A stretch of 64,000 bases of DNA from the NCBI GenBank assembly GCA_033344895.1, contig JAWPMN010000001.1:1488001-1552000 (forward strand), given 5' to 3'. The notes beneath the pieces are model-generated. The model saw only the letters and a list, made by a program, of their open reading frames with translations. It was not told the DNA's origin and ran no database searches. Positions 33,559-43,429 of this stretch are shown one piece after another (the stretch's first letter is position 1; the number at the start of each line of letters is the position of its first letter). This stretch comes from Alphaproteobacteria bacterium (lineage in GTDB: Bacteria; Pseudomonadota; Alphaproteobacteria; UBA8366; Aestuariispiraceae). Made by a program: the position numbers and the translations under genes.

Positions 33559-34137
33559 ATGCCGTTGAGCGACCATGGAGTCGAACGCCGCCACTATCAT
33601 ACCCGCGACATTCAGGTACGGGGCTATTTTCGCGCCGATGGCCTGTGGGATATCGAGGGTCACATGCGCGACACGAAGACCTACCCGTTCGAAAACAGCC
33701 ATCGCGGAGAGGTCGCGGTCGGCGAGCCGGTGCACGACATGTGGCTGCGCATTACCATCGACGACACGATGCTGATCCACGGCGCGGAGGCCGCCACGGA
33801 ATCCAGCCCTTACGACGTCTGCCACGCCATCACGCCGTCCTACGAGCAGCTGATCGGCCTGCGCATCGGCCCGGGCTTTCATCGCGAGGTCAAGAAGCGG
33901 CTGGGCGGCAAGTCCGGCTGCACGCATCTGACGGAAATGCTCTATCCAATGGCAACGGTCTGCTATCAGACCGCCTATGCGTCGCGAAACAAGGCGCGCC
34001 GGGATTTCGGCCTGCCGGTGGAGGAAGAGCCGACCAGCCCGGACAAGCGTCCCGGCCATATCGACGCCTGCCACGCCATGCGCGCCGACGGCCCGATCGT
34101 GAAAGAGGTCTGGCCGCAGTATTACGAGGGCAATTGA
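33559..34137 (+). CDS. DUF2889 protein
   Basis: The 192-residue protein shows the DUF2889 pattern: ERRHYHTRDIQVRGYFRADG, LWDIEGHMRDTK, ITPSYEQLIGLRIGPGF and GKSGCTHLTEMLYPMATVCY. Conserved His, Cys and Asp residues hint at metal binding. No activity is established for the family, although members often sit near catabolic or housekeeping genes. It follows the CorC-type gene by 14 bp and converges on bolA with only 5 bp between the stops. Confidence 0.85.
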   Translation: MPLSDHGVERRHYHTRDIQVRGYFRADGLWDIEGHMRDTKTYPFENSHRGEVAVGEPVHDMWLRITIDDTMLIHGAEAATESSPYDVCHAITPSYEQLIGLRIGPGFHREVKKRLGGKSGCTHLTEMLYPMATVCYQTAYASRNKARRDFGLPVEEEPTSPDKRPGHIDACHAMRADGPIVKEVWPQYYEGN

Positions 34138-34142
34138 GGCGT

Positions 34143-34412
34143 CTATTCCCCGGGTACCGACAGTTTCAGGGCCAGGGCATGGACCGGCCCGGCCAGTTCA
34201 TCGGCCAGAACGGCGTAGACCTTGCGCTGCCGGTCGACGCGGGTGGTGCCGCGAAACGCCTCCGATGCCATGACGACGGTGAAATGCGAGGTGCCGGTGC
34301 CGGGCGATCCGGCATGGCCCGCATGGCGGTGGGAATCGTTCTCGATCACCAGCGCAGTCGGGTCGAAAGCCGCGCGCAGCTTGCGTTCCATCTCGCGTTC
34401 GACATCCGTCAT
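34143..34412 (-). CDS. bolA: BolA-family protein
   Basis: The 89-residue BolA/IbaG-fold protein has the helix-turn-helix-like core SHFTVVMASEAFRGTTRVDR, the conserved ENDSHRHAGHAG histidine-rich loop, and the C-terminal LADELAGPVHALALKL. BolA proteins work with monothiol glutaredoxins in iron-sulfur delivery and iron sensing. Two adjacent ATGs (34412 and 34415) are possible starts. It diverges from the J-domain gene, an arrangement conserved in alphaproteobacteria next to cobS and cobT. Confidence 0.92.
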   Translation of the reverse strand: MTDVEREMERKLRAAFDPTALVIENDSHRHAGHAGSPGTGTSHFTVVMASEAFRGTTRVDRQRKVYAVLADELAGPVHALALKLSVPGE

Positions 34413-34520
34413 CATAGTTTCAACAGCCTTTCGCAGGTGGGCGGCCCGTGATCCTTGTCCGGGCCCGATGTCATCCCCATAGTGGGTAGCCGCACACCGT
34501 TTGACAATGACCGGACCGCA

Positions 34521-35096
34521 ATGGGACGCACCGCCACCAGAGACCCGAGGGACCACGCAGCCGCGCCGCGGATCTGCGCTCATCCCGAGTGTCTGGAGGA
34601 AGGTCTGCATCCGGCGCCGAAATCCCGCGACCGGCTGCGCGACTATTTCTGGTTCTGCAAGCAGCACGCCCGCGAATACAACGCGGCCTGGGATTATTGC
34701 CGCGGGCTGGGGCAGGCCGATATCGACCGGATCATCCGGCAGGACACGGTCTGGGGCCGTCCGACCTGGCCCCTGGGCATGCAGCGCATGGCCGGCCAGG
34801 GCGGCGAGTTCAAGATGAAGGACGGCACCGGCTTCTTTTCCGACGACGAACAACACACGGCTGAGCCGCCGCCCGACGACAGTCCGATCGGTACCGAAGT
34901 CTGGGCCATGCGCGCGCTGGACCTTGCGCCGCCGCTTACCTTGACCGGTCTAAAGGCGCGCTATAAGGAATTGGCCAAGCTTCTTCATCCGGATGTTAAC
35001 GGGGGCGATTCCGAGGCGGAGGAGCGGCTGAAGCGGATCAACCTGGCTTATGCGACGTTGCGCGCTAACTTCACGTCCAGAGCCGGGACATCCTGA
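34521..35096 (+). CDS. J-domain co-chaperone
   Basis: The 191-residue protein carries its J domain at the C-terminus: LTLTGLKARYKELAKLLHPD contains the HPD tripeptide that stimulates DnaK, followed by ERLKRINLAYATLRANF. The N-terminal half has conserved aromatic and cysteine residues (CAHPECLEEG, FCKQHAREYNAAWDYCRG) that could bind zinc. I use the ATG at 34521; a TTG at 34455 extends the frame without homology to family members. It is linked to bolA (divergent) and cobS (51 bp downstream). Confidence 0.87.
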   Translation: MGRTATRDPRDHAAAPRICAHPECLEEGLHPAPKSRDRLRDYFWFCKQHAREYNAAWDYCRGLGQADIDRIIRQDTVWGRPTWPLGMQRMAGQGGEFKMKDGTGFFSDDEQHTAEPPPDDSPIGTEVWAMRALDLAPPLTLTGLKARYKELAKLLHPDVNGGDSEAEERLKRINLAYATLRANFTSRAGTS

Positions 35097-35147
35097 CCAA
35101 AGAGCGATGCCGAACGAGTAACCCGAACGTACGAAAGCCAGCCTGAC

Positions 35148-36149
35148 ATGACGAAGAACAGTGCCGCCGGACAGGGAGTCGACGCCCTCGACGCGCCGGA
35201 TATCGAAGTTTCCGTGCGCCAGACTTTCGGTCTGGACAGCGATATGAAAGTTCCCGGTTTCTCCAACCGCACCGAGCACGTGCCGGATGTCGACGACACC
35301 TATGTCTTCGACCGCGAGACCACCATGGCGATTCTGGCGGGTTTTGCCCATAACCGCCGCGTCATGATCCAGGGCTATCACGGCACCGGGAAATCGACCC
35401 ATATCGAACAGGTCGCAGCGCGCCTGAACTGGCCCTGCGTCCGCGTCAACCTGGACAGCCATATCAGCCGTATCGACCTTGTCGGGAAGGACGCCATCGT
35501 CCTGAAGGACGGCATGCAGGTCACCGAATTCCGCGAGGGCATCCTGCCCTGGGCGCTGCAGAATCCGGTTGCGATCTGTTTCGATGAATACGATGCCGGC
35601 CGGCCGGATGTCATGTTCGTGATCCAGCGCGTGCTGGAGATCGAAGGCAAGCTGACCCTGCTGGACCAGTCCAAGGTCATCCGTCCGCACAAGTTCTTCC
35701 GCCTGTTCGCGACTGCCAACACGGTCGGACTGGGCGATACGTCGGGCCTGTATCACGGCACGCAGCAGATCAACCAGGGTCAGATGGACCGCTGGTCGAT
35801 CGTCACCACGCTGAACTACCTGCCGCATGACGAGGAAGTCCGCATCGTCCTGGCCAAATGCCCGGATTTCGACACGGACGACAAGCGCGACGTGGTATCC
35901 GCCATGGTGCATTGCGCCGACATGACGCGGACCGGGTTCATCGGGGGCGACATCTCGACCGTCATGAGCCCGCGCACCGTGCTGACCTGGGCCGAGAACG
36001 CCCGCATCTTCAACGATGTCGGCTTCGCCTTCCGGGTCACATTCCTGAACAAGTGCGACGAGACCGAGCGCCCCGCCATCGCGGAGTATTACCAGCGCTG
36101 CTTCGGCGAGGAACTGCCGGACTCGACCGCCGCGATCCAGGTCCACTGA
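35148..36149 (+). CDS. cobS: Cobaltochelatase AAA+ subunit CobS
   Basis: CobS is the MoxR-like AAA+ motor that, with CobT and CobN, inserts cobalt into hydrogenobyrinate diamide in aerobic B12 synthesis. The 333 residues show Walker [14 protein letters not shown], Walker [11 protein letters not shown], sensor 1 [12 protein letters not shown] and the arginine-finger region. The N-terminal [20 protein letters not shown] is the CobS-specific lead-in. cobT follows after 14 bp. No cobN or other cobalamin gene is in the window, as usual for this pair in alphaproteobacteria. Confidence 0.95.
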   Translation: MTKNSAAGQGVDALDAPDIEVSVRQTFGLDSDMKVPGFSNRTEHVPDVDDTYVFDRETTMAILAGFAHNRRVMIQGYHGTGKSTHIEQVAARLNWPCVRVNLDSHISRIDLVGKDAIVLKDGMQVTEFREGILPWALQNPVAICFDEYDAGRPDVMFVIQRVLEIEGKLTLLDQSKVIRPHKFFRLFATANTVGLGDTSGLYHGTQQINQGQMDRWSIVTTLNYLPHDEEVRIVLAKCPDFDTDDKRDVVSAMVHCADMTRTGFIGGDISTVMSPRTVLTWAENARIFNDVGFAFRVTFLNKCDETERPAIAEYYQRCFGEELPDSTAAIQVH

Positions 36150-36163
36150 CCGGAGGCAGGGCC

Positions 36164-38071
36164 ATGTCCTCAGCCGATCGGGAAGGGCCGCTGGAAGCGT
36201 TCAAGCGGGCCAATGCTGCGTGTTTCCGGGCCGTCGCCAAACGCCCGGAGATCGAGGTCGCCTATGGCGCGGACCCGGCGCACATGACCGGCGAGCGCGC
36301 CCGCCTGCCCTTCCCGGCGCGCCATCTGCCGGCGGAAGAGGTTGCGCAGGTCCGCGGGGAAGGCGATCAGCTGGCGTGCCGCCTGCGCCACCATGACGCC
36401 AAGAAGCACGCAGCTCACCGTCCGGCCGGCGATGTCGCGCCGATGCTGTTCGACGCCCTGGAGTCCGCGCGGATCGAAGCCGTCGGCGGCAAGGACCGGG
36501 CCGGGCTTCGGGCCAACATGGCCGCTGCGCTGGAACAGCGATACCGGCGCATGGGTTTTCACCGCATCGAGGACAAGACCGAAAGTGCCCTGCCGGAAGT
36601 GGTGCGCCTGCTGGCGCGCGAGCATCTGACGGGCGAGGCCCCGCCGGCCTCGGCGCGCAACGCCGTGGAACAATGGCGCAGCCAGATTGCGCCGAAGATC
36701 TCGGAAGCCCTGCGCGAGCTTGCGCCGCTGCTGGACGATCAGGATGCCTATGGCGAGGCCGCCCGGCGTCTGATCCGGGCGATGGATATCGATCTAGGCA
36801 ATGAGGACGCGCCGGAAAGCGCGGAGGACGGCGAGAGCGACGACGATCAGGAACAGTCCGACAATCAGGCCCAAGGGCAGAACGAGGAGCAGGGCGGCGA
36901 GGACAACGCCGCCCAGGCGGAAGGGGCCTCCGACACCGCCATGGGCGAAGGCGAGGACGACGATCAGGGCGATTTTGCCGACGAGGACATGACTGGCGAA
37001 ATGATGCAGGCGCCCGGTGCCGAACAGCCGGGCGATTCCGGCAAGCGCTGGCGTCCGGAAAACGACCTGTCGAATGTCCCGAAGGAAAAATTCTACAAGG
37101 CCTATGTCGAAAGCTTCGACGAGGTGGTTGGTGCCGAGGATCTGTGCGATGCCGAGGAACTGACCCGGTTGCGCACCATGCTGGATCAGCAGCTGACCCA
37201 TATCCAGGGCATAATCGGCAAGCTGGCCAACCGGCTGCAGCGTCGCCTGATGGCGCAGCAGCAGCGCTCCTGGGAGTTCGACCTGGAGGAAGGCATCCTG
37301 GATACGGCGCGGATCGACCGCGTCGTGACCAACCCGACCCACCCGCTGTCCTTCAAACTGGAACAGGACACGCAGTTCCGGGATACGGTCGTCACCCTGC
37401 TGATCGACAATTCCGGATCGATGCGCGGTCGGCCGATTTCCATCGCCGCCATGTCCGCGGACATCCTGGCGCGGACGTTGGAGCGCTGCGGTGTGCGGGT
37501 GGAGATTCTGGGCTTCACGACCCGGGCGTGGAAGGGCGGACAGGCTCGCGAGCGCTGGCTGGCGGACGGCAAGCCCGCCAATCCGGGCCGCCTGAACGAT
37601 CTGCGCCACATTGTCTACAAGCCGGCGGATCTGCCCTATCGGCGGGCGCGGCGCAATCTGGGCCTGATGCTGCGCGAAGGGCTGCTCAAGGAGAACATCG
37701 ACGGTGAGGCGCTGATGTGGGCGCATCAGCGGCTGCTCGGACGGCCGGAGGAGCGCCGAATTCTGATGGTGATTTCCGACGGTGCGCCGGTCGACGATTC
37801 CACGCTGTCGGTTAATCCGGGGAATTACCTGGAACGCCATCTGCGCGACGTGATCGACTATATCGAGACCAAATCGCCGGTCGAGGTGGTCGCCATCGGC
37901 ATCGGCCATGACGTGACGCGCTATTACCGCAGGGCCGTTACCATTGTCGATGTGGACCAGCTGGGCGGCACCATGATGGAACAGCTTGCCGATCTTTTCG
38001 AAGACGAAACGAACCTGCCGCGCGGCCGACGCAAGAGCTCGAAACTGGAACCTGTCCGGGCCCGGCGCTGA
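36164..38071 (+). CDS. cobT: Cobaltochelatase subunit CobT
   Basis: CobT pairs with CobS in the chelatase ATPase ring. The 635 residues comprise an N-terminal helical domain, a very acidic Glu/Asp/Gln-rich linker (residues about 210-290, for example [20 protein letters not shown]), and a C-terminal VWA domain with the MIDAS motif [12 protein letters not shown] and the later Thr and Asp positions. The ATG at 36164 follows GGAGG; the longer frame back to 35858 lies inside cobS. Acidic linkers of this kind are normal for CobT. Confidence 0.95.
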   Translation: MSSADREGPLEAFKRANAACFRAVAKRPEIEVAYGADPAHMTGERARLPFPARHLPAEEVAQVRGEGDQLACRLRHHDAKKHAAHRPAGDVAPMLFDALESARIEAVGGKDRAGLRANMAAALEQRYRRMGFHRIEDKTESALPEVVRLLAREHLTGEAPPASARNAVEQWRSQIAPKISEALRELAPLLDDQDAYGEAARRLIRAMDIDLGNEDAPESAEDGESDDDQEQSDNQAQGQNEEQGGEDNAAQAEGASDTAMGEGEDDDQGDFADEDMTGEMMQAPGAEQPGDSGKRWRPENDLSNVPKEKFYKAYVESFDEVVGAEDLCDAEELTRLRTMLDQQLTHIQGIIGKLANRLQRRLMAQQQRSWEFDLEEGILDTARIDRVVTNPTHPLSFKLEQDTQFRDTVVTLLIDNSGSMRGRPISIAAMSADILARTLERCGVRVEILGFTTRAWKGGQARERWLADGKPANPGRLNDLRHIVYKPADLPYRRARRNLGLMLREGLLKENIDGEALMWAHQRLLGRPEERRILMVISDGAPVDDSTLSVNPGNYLERHLRDVIDYIETKSPVEVVAIGIGHDVTRYYRRAVTIVDVDQLGGTMMEQLADLFEDETNLPRGRRKSSKLEPVRARR

Positions 38072-38098
38072 CCGCTGTACAGTCCAGGACCCGGTTTG

Positions 38099-38992
38099 CT
38101 ATCTGGTCCCGGACGGCGGTCGGACGTCCGGCGCCTTCCCGTCACGGACCGGCCCATCCATCGCATGCAGGTGGCGCAAGGCGGCTTTCATCGAGCCTTC
38201 GCGCATCATGTCGCGCAGAATTGCCGCATATTCCGCGAAGTTGATGCGAATCGGATTCGCGGTCTCCACCGGGTCGGTCAGGCCATATCGTTCCGGTGCC
38301 CGGTCATTCAGATAGGTCCCGAACAGCCGATCCCAGATCATCAGAATGCCGCCGAAATTGCGATCCAGGCGCGACGGCCGGGCGGTGTGGTGCACCCGAT
38401 GGGCGGAGGGGGTGTTCAGAATGCCTTCCAGCGGACCGAGCCAGCCGATCTTTTCCGTGTGAATCCATGTCTGATAGCCGACAACGACCACCAGCGCCCC
38501 GATCGTCTGGACAGGGTCGAAACCGATCAGGATCATCGGCAGAAAGAACAGCCATTCAAACAGCCCCTCCACCCAGGACAGGCGGAAGGCGGTGGTCAGG
38601 TTGAATTCCGGGGAGGAGTGGTGGACGCTGTGATACGCCCAGAGGATCCGGGCCTTATGTTCGCAGCGATGCATGGCGTAATAGGTCAGATCCGCGGCCA
38701 GGATCGCGGCAATCCAACTCCACCATGTCATCGGAATGTCGACCGGGGCGAGGGGTTCGCAGACGAAAAGGGCGATCACGAACACGGCCCCGAACAGGGT
38801 GCGCTCCAATACGGCGTTGCCCACGGCAATCAGGCTGTTGGCCAGGGTCTGCCCGAGGGAAAGGCGCTGTTTGCGCCAGACGTCCCAGACGGTTTCGAGA
38901 ACTGCCAGAGCGATGAAGACCAGCCCGATTGCCTCAATCGACAGCAGCAGACCGCCAACCGCCTGGAGACGGGTTTCAATTTCGGTTTCCAT
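38099..38992 (-). CDS. Fatty-acid hydroxylase/sterol desaturase family enzyme, second copy
   Basis: This membrane di-iron enzyme has the histidine motifs HRCEH, HSVHHSSPEFN and HRVHHTARPS and several hydrophobic segments (LLLSIEAIGLVFIALAVLE, LFGAVFVIALFVCEP). It is not closely similar to the desaturase at 14597. I set the start at the ATG at 38992 (297 residues), because the frame open to 39046 would put the start inside the TetR operator. It diverges from a TetR gene that probably represses it. The substrate is unknown; sterols, fatty acids or alkyl ethers are family options. Confidence 0.88.
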   Translation of the reverse strand: METEIETRLQAVGGLLLSIEAIGLVFIALAVLETVWDVWRKQRLSLGQTLANSLIAVGNAVLERTLFGAVFVIALFVCEPLAPVDIPMTWWSWIAAILAADLTYYAMHRCEHKARILWAYHSVHHSSPEFNLTTAFRLSWVEGLFEWLFFLPMILIGFDPVQTIGALVVVVGYQTWIHTEKIGWLGPLEGILNTPSAHRVHHTARPSRLDRNFGGILMIWDRLFGTYLNDRAPERYGLTDPVETANPIRINFAEYAAILRDMMREGSMKAALRHLHAMDGPVRDGKAPDVRPPSGTR

Positions 38993-39029
38993 ACCGTGAC
39001 CCCTGTCTGTAGAGTTCAATATTGAAGTG

Positions 39030-39047
39030 AATGAACGTTCGTTCATT
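39030..39047. promoter_or_regulatory. TetR operator between divergent desaturase and tetR
   Basis: AATGAACG-TT-CGTTCATT is an inverted repeat with perfect 8-bp arms, midway between the desaturase start (38992) and the tetR start (39076). GAACGTTCGTTC-like dyads are typical TetR-family operators. Both longer reading frames begin inside this palindrome, which argues for the shorter starts. Confidence 0.7.
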
Positions 39048-39075
39048 ATATCGACAAACGGAAGGTGCTTTTCAA

Positions 39076-39669
39076 GTGGATACTGACCGGCAAGGCCAAG
39101 CCCCGGAACTCCGGACCAGCAGCAAGGGCGAGATCCATCGTCAAAGAATCCTCGACTCCGCCCTATCGCTCTTCATGCGCAAGGGGTTTCATCAGACATC
39201 GATGCGGGATATCGCGCGGGAAGCGGGCGTCAGCCTCGGCAATGCCTATAACCACTTTGCCGGAAAGCGTGACCTGATCCTGGCGGCGGCGACCCTGGAA
39301 TCCGGCGAGCAGGACGACCTCATCGCGGCGCTGCGCGAGGCGACCGGCCCTGAGGCCGCGCGGCCCCGTTTCGTGGACGCATTCTATCGCAGTGTAGCGA
39401 CCCGGGAGACGGCGGCGCTTACGGCGGAAATCATGGCTGAATCTCTCCGCGATCCGGAAATCGGCACAGCCTTTTCCAGGAACCGCCGGCGATTTACCGA
39501 CGCGCTGGCCAAGACCCTGGATCTGTCCGAAGACGGATCGGCCGACGCGCTTCTGGACTTGGTCGAAGGACGCGCCCTGCGCGATGTCCTGGAAGACAGC
39601 GTCATGCCCGGCCAGGACGCGCCGGAAGACCTGCATCGCATGGCAGCCCGGCTCTGGCAGGCGCGGTAA
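39076..39669 (+). CDS. TetR-family repressor
   Basis: The N-terminal HTH reads HRQRILDSALSLFMRKGF, TSMRDIAREAGVSLGNAYNH and FAGKRDLILAAATLES, typical of TetR. A helical ligand domain of about 130 residues follows. I use the GTG at 39076 (197 residues) because the ATG at 39031 lies inside the operator palindrome. It probably represses itself and the divergent desaturase, with release by a lipid or acyl-CoA-type ligand, which is inference. It converges on the MscS gene with 6 bp between stops. Confidence 0.93.
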   Translation: MDTDRQGQAPELRTSSKGEIHRQRILDSALSLFMRKGFHQTSMRDIAREAGVSLGNAYNHFAGKRDLILAAATLESGEQDDLIAALREATGPEAARPRFVDAFYRSVATRETAALTAEIMAESLRDPEIGTAFSRNRRRFTDALAKTLDLSEDGSADALLDLVEGRALRDVLEDSVMPGQDAPEDLHRMAARLWQAR

Positions 39670-39675
39670 AGGCGC

Positions 39676-41154
39676 TCAGATTCCAAAGAACTTCTTGATG
39701 CCTTTCAGGAATTCCTCGGTCAGGGAGGCCCGACGCTCGATCCCGGTTTCGGCATCCAGGGCGGCAAAGGCCTCCCGGGTGCGCATTTGGCGCTCCGCCA
39801 GCGTTTCCGACAGGTGTTCCGCCAGTTCGGGGCGGCGCTGCAGAATCGGCGCCAGCGTGTCCTTCGTGATCTCGAAGCCTATCGAATCGACCTCCGGCAC
39901 GACGGTGGCCCCGCGTGGCGCCCCGGTCAGCAGCGACAATTCACCGAAGAAGGCGCCCGGTGTCAGCGACCCGACCCGGGTTTCGCGCCCATCCGCGCCG
40001 GCGACGAAGACCGACAGCATGCCTTCCTTGACGACGAAGAGCGAATGCCCGGCCTCGCCCTGGGAGACCACCGGCACACCGCGCTTGAACAGATGCTGAG
40101 TCATCTGGTCGTTGATCACCATGACTTCCTCATCCGTCAGCGGCGCCAACAGATCGATGGCGTGCAGGAAGTCGATGTCGCGTTGGGGCACCTCTCGCGG
40201 CAAGCTGCGCCATTCGATGCGCTGGGCCGGGACATGGACGCCGGAGAAATGCATGTTGCGCAGGATCGCGCGCTGAACCTCATAGCGCAGCCGGTGCAGG
40301 CTGCCGTAATCCGGAATCCAGAAACGCACCTGCCAGACGGTGCCGCTTTCGGTGAATTCCTTGATGCGGATTTCGGATTCCCGCGGAACCTCCACGACTT
40401 CGGGCACCGACCAGATCGCCGATTTCAGAAGACGCTCCGCGCGCCACGCCGTGACCGTATAATCCAACTGAATCTCGATCTCGTCGCGGAAGAAGCGTTC
40501 CGGCGTGCTGTAATTCTTGAACCGCCCGGTCGCCAGTTCGGAGTTCGAGATGATGACCGTAGTTTCCTCCTTGGTCAGCAGACGGGTCGCCCGCCAGTTC
40601 ATCGTCGTCACCCGTCCGACCGTGCCGTCGTTCAGTTCGACCCAGTCACCGATGCTGAACGGTCGCTCCACACCCAGCGCGATGCCGGTGAACAGGTCCG
40701 AGATCATGTTGCGCAGCGCGAAGCCGATGACCGCGATGACAATGGACGACGTCGTCAGCAGCCCGGTCACCGGCAGATCGAAGACGAAGCTGAGGACGAT
40801 GATCAGCGCGGCGATGTAGATCAGGGCCGCCGTCATGTCGATCAACAGCCCCGGGGCCGGAACGCCGGACCGGGCCTCCACGATCCCGGTCCACAGCAGG
40901 ACCCGCAACCAGCGCTGCACCGCGAAAGCGGCGGCCAGCCAGAAAAGCGCGGTCAGTCCCTTTGCCAGCCACGCCGCCTCCGGCCCGTCCGGTTCCAGGT
41001 CGAGGGCAAGCGCGACCGAACCGGCGTCGAGCGCCGCAACGATGAAAATCAGCGCCAGCGCAATTGGCCAGATCAGCCCGACAGGACCGAATCCCGTGCC
41101 TTTCTTCGGCTCTTCCGGGCCGGTTTCCTGATGTGTGTCGCGACTGTTCTGCAT
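39676..41154 (-). CDS. MscS-family channel fused to a cyclic-nucleotide-binding domain
   Basis: Residues 30-150 contain four membrane helices (for example LIDMTAALIYIAALIIVLSF). The MscS pore helix and beta domain follow (TSSIVIAVIGFALRNMISDL, GIALGVERPFSIGDWVELND, GTVGRVTTMNWRATRL). The C-terminus from about residue 345 is a cNMP-binding barrel with the cassette GAFFGELSLLTGAPRGATVV; the GE(L/T)SLL and the R of the PRGAT segment match residues contacting the cyclic phosphate. Such fusions are known as bCNG channels and may be weakly or not mechanosensitive. Gating by cAMP or cGMP is expected from the domain but unproven here. Confidence 0.9.
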   Translation of the reverse strand: MQNSRDTHQETGPEEPKKGTGFGPVGLIWPIALALIFIVAALDAGSVALALDLEPDGPEAAWLAKGLTALFWLAAAFAVQRWLRVLLWTGIVEARSGVPAPGLLIDMTAALIYIAALIIVLSFVFDLPVTGLLTTSSIVIAVIGFALRNMISDLFTGIALGVERPFSIGDWVELNDGTVGRVTTMNWRATRLLTKEETTVIISNSELATGRFKNYSTPERFFRDEIEIQLDYTVTAWRAERLLKSAIWSVPEVVEVPRESEIRIKEFTESGTVWQVRFWIPDYGSLHRLRYEVQRAILRNMHFSGVHVPAQRIEWRSLPREVPQRDIDFLHAIDLLAPLTDEEVMVINDQMTQHLFKRGVPVVSQGEAGHSLFVVKEGMLSVFVAGADGRETRVGSLTPGAFFGELSLLTGAPRGATVVPEVDSIGFEITKDTLAPILQRRPELAEHLSETLAERQMRTREAFAALDAETGIERRASLTEEFLKGIKKFFGI

Positions 41155-41302
41155 CCGCCCCCCGGCGTGCGCCGTGTCCGTCCGGCAAGCTTAGAACAGA
41201 CCCGACGGACTTGGGAAGCGGCACAGCGGAGATTTGCAATGCGGCATGCGTGTGCTAGTGAACCCGGCGAGCGAAAACAAATGGGGGCGAGTGGCCCGCG
41301 CC

Positions 41303-42277
41303 ATGCGGAACTATCTGGATTTCGAACAGCCGATCGCCGATCTCGAAGGCAAGATCGAGGAACTGCGCCATCTGACCGATGATGGCGGTGTCAACATCGC
41401 GGACGAGGTCGCGCGCCTGCAGGCCAAGTCGGACAAGCTGTTGCGCGCAACCTATCAGAAGCTGTCGCCATGGCAGAAGGTGCAGGTGGCCCGCCACGCG
41501 GACCGGCCGCATTTTTCCGACTATGTCGCCGGCCTGATCGAGGGTTACGTGCCGCTGGCCGGGGATCGCGCCTTTGCCGACGACAAGGCGATTCAGGGCG
41601 GGATCGGGCGGTTCCGCGGTCGCTCCGTGGTTGTTCTGGGCCATGAGAAGGGCGCCGACACCTCCAGCCGGGTGAAGCATAATTTCGGCATGGCGCGCCC
41701 CGAGGGCTACCGAAAGGCGATCCGGCTGATGGAACTGGCCGAACGCTTTCATCTGCCGGTCCTGACGCTGGTCGACACGCCCGGCGCCTATCCCGGTGTC
41801 GACGCCGAAGCCCGCGGCCAGGCCGAGGCCATTGCCCGGTCCATCGAGACCTGCCTGAAGCTCAAGACGCCGCTGGTCTCGCTGGTGATCGGCGAGGGCG
41901 GGTCCGGCGGAGCCATTGCGATTGCCGCCGCGGACAATGTCATGATGCTGGAGCATTCGGTCTATTCGGTGATTTCTCCGGAGGGCTGCTCGACCATCCT
42001 GTGGAAGAAGGACGGGTCCGAGAAGGTCGTCGCGGAAACGCCGAAACTGGCGGAATCCCTGCGCATGACAGCACAGGATCTGCTGGAACTGGGGGGCATC
42101 GACACGATTGTGCCGGAACCCCTGGGCGGTGCCCATCGCGACAAGGCCGCGACCATCGAAGCCGTCGGCGAGGCGTTCGAAGCCGCGCTGGACGGCCTGA
42201 CTGCGAAATCGGTCGACGAACTGCTCAAGACCCGTCGTGAGAAATTCATCGCCATCGGTCGGGACAGCCTGTCGTAG
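41303..42277 (+). CDS. accA: Acetyl-CoA carboxylase carboxyltransferase subunit alpha
   Basis: AccA forms the carboxyltransferase with AccD and makes malonyl-CoA, the first step of fatty acid synthesis. The 324 residues contain [26 protein letters not shown]-like [62 protein letters not shown] and [12 protein letters not shown]. The ATG at 41303 begins the conserved N-terminus; the frame open to 41234 adds a non-homologous piece. The 3' end is overlapped by a DUF5818 gene. Confidence 0.97.
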   Translation: MRNYLDFEQPIADLEGKIEELRHLTDDGGVNIADEVARLQAKSDKLLRATYQKLSPWQKVQVARHADRPHFSDYVAGLIEGYVPLAGDRAFADDKAIQGGIGRFRGRSVVVLGHEKGADTSSRVKHNFGMARPEGYRKAIRLMELAERFHLPVLTLVDTPGAYPGVDAEARGQAEAIARSIETCLKLKTPLVSLVIGEGGSGGAIAIAAADNVMMLEHSVYSVISPEGCSTILWKKDGSEKVVAETPKLAESLRMTAQDLLELGGIDTIVPEPLGGAHRDKAATIEAVGEAFEAALDGLTAKSVDELLKTRREKFIAIGRDSLS

Positions 42278-42572
42278 GCTTGGGATCGCCACGATCCTCA
42301 CGGCCGCGCTGATCCCGGCGGCCTGCGAATCCGTGCCGGCCCCGGTGCCGGAAGGATGTGTCGTCGGTGTGCTGACCGATGAGGGCGCAACCTGCCAGGC
42401 GCTGCGGGACGGAGAAGATCGCCTTTTCAGTTTCTATTCGGACATGACCGGATATCGACTGGGGGAGCAGGTCTGCGTCTGCGGGCCGGTGGCGCAGATG
42501 TCCTTCTGCCAGCAGGGAACCGTGATCGAGGCGACCCATCTGGGCCGCGCCTGTCCCGCAGCCACGCAATAG
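42237..42572 (+). CDS. DUF5818 protein, exported
   Basis: The 111-residue protein has an N-terminal hydrophobic signal ([19 protein letters not shown]) that could be cut by signal peptidase I or II; a cysteine follows the hydrophobic core but the lipobox is imperfect. The mature part matches DUF5818: [36 protein letters not shown] and GTVIEATHL, with paired cysteines. The GTG at 42237 lies within accA, a 41-nt overlap, so a later start is possible. It may ride on accA transcription. Function unknown. Confidence 0.7.
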   Translation: MRNSSPSVGTACRRLGIATILTAALIPAACESVPAPVPEGCVVGVLTDEGATCQALRDGEDRLFSFYSDMTGYRLGEQVCVCGPVAQMSFCQQGTVIEATHLGRACPAATQ

Positions 42573-42590
42573 CGCCGCCGGGCAGACCGG

Positions 42591-43331
42591 TCAGTCGAAC
42601 AGGGCGTCGATTTCGTCCTGGCTGATCGACCCATCGCCTTCCATGGCCGGGCCGTGCAACTCCTCGCCGGCTTTCGGCGGTGCCTTCTCCTCGCCACGCA
42701 TCACGCTGGCGAAGGCGCTGTCGCCGCCCCAGATATCCATCATCTTGCGCACGCGCTCATCGATGAATTCCATGGTGTTCACGACCTTGGTGATGCGCTG
42801 CCCGGTAATGTCCTGGAAGTTGCAGGCTTCGAAGATCGCGGTCGCGTGCTCGAACAATTCATCGACCTGGGTCTGGGAATCGGCGCTCAATTCGGCCCGC
42901 AGGCGGCCGGCGACATCCTCGATCGCTTCCGCGGCGTTGATGATGCCGTTGGTGGCATATTCCGTATCGCCGACGACCGCCCGCAGCGCCTCGGATGCCG
43001 TCGCGATCTTGTCGTTGGTCGGATCGGCGCTGCGCAGCGTGGCAATTTCCTGCTTGGTCCGCTCAATCGCGTCGGACAGTTCCTGGAGGTCGAACTTCAG
43101 GCGCTCCGCTTCGACGATCTGCTGCTTGAACGTTTCTGCGTCGACGCCGGCCGGGGTCGCCGGCTTGGCCTTCTCGCCAACACTCAGCGACTGGACATCC
43201 TTGCGCAATGCCTCGATCGATTCCCGAATCTCTTCGAGCTCCCGGCCGTTGACCGGCGCATCGCCGGACTTTACCGATTTGCCGACGGGAACACGGGACT
43301 GCTCGATACGGAACAACTTACCTTTGGCCAT
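42591..43331 (-). CDS. cheZ: CheY-P phosphatase CheZ
   Basis: CheZ dephosphorylates CheY-P in chemotaxis. The 246-residue helical protein has the catalytic segment ACNFQDITGQRITKVVNTME, where Asp and Gln of the D-x-x-x-Q motif match E. coli Asp143 and Gln147. The C-terminal tail ISQDEIDALFD matches the CheY-binding peptide of CheZ. The ATG at 43331 begins MAKGKLFRIEQ; the longer frame to 43406 is in the upstream gap. It lies 98 bp after ccmI and no other che gene is present, so it is an orphan in this window. Confidence 0.9.
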   Translation of the reverse strand: MAKGKLFRIEQSRVPVGKSVKSGDAPVNGRELEEIRESIEALRKDVQSLSVGEKAKPATPAGVDAETFKQQIVEAERLKFDLQELSDAIERTKQEIATLRSADPTNDKIATASEALRAVVGDTEYATNGIINAAEAIEDVAGRLRAELSADSQTQVDELFEHATAIFEACNFQDITGQRITKVVNTMEFIDERVRKMMDIWGGDSAFASVMRGEEKAPPKAGEELHGPAMEGDGSISQDEIDALFD

Positions 43332-43429
43332 GTAATCTACACCTCGCACCGGTACTGAACACCGCGCACATGCATTTGTGTCTGAAGGGCGAAACACCCC
43401 TTCCATACACGAACAGGCGATTTGGAAAA

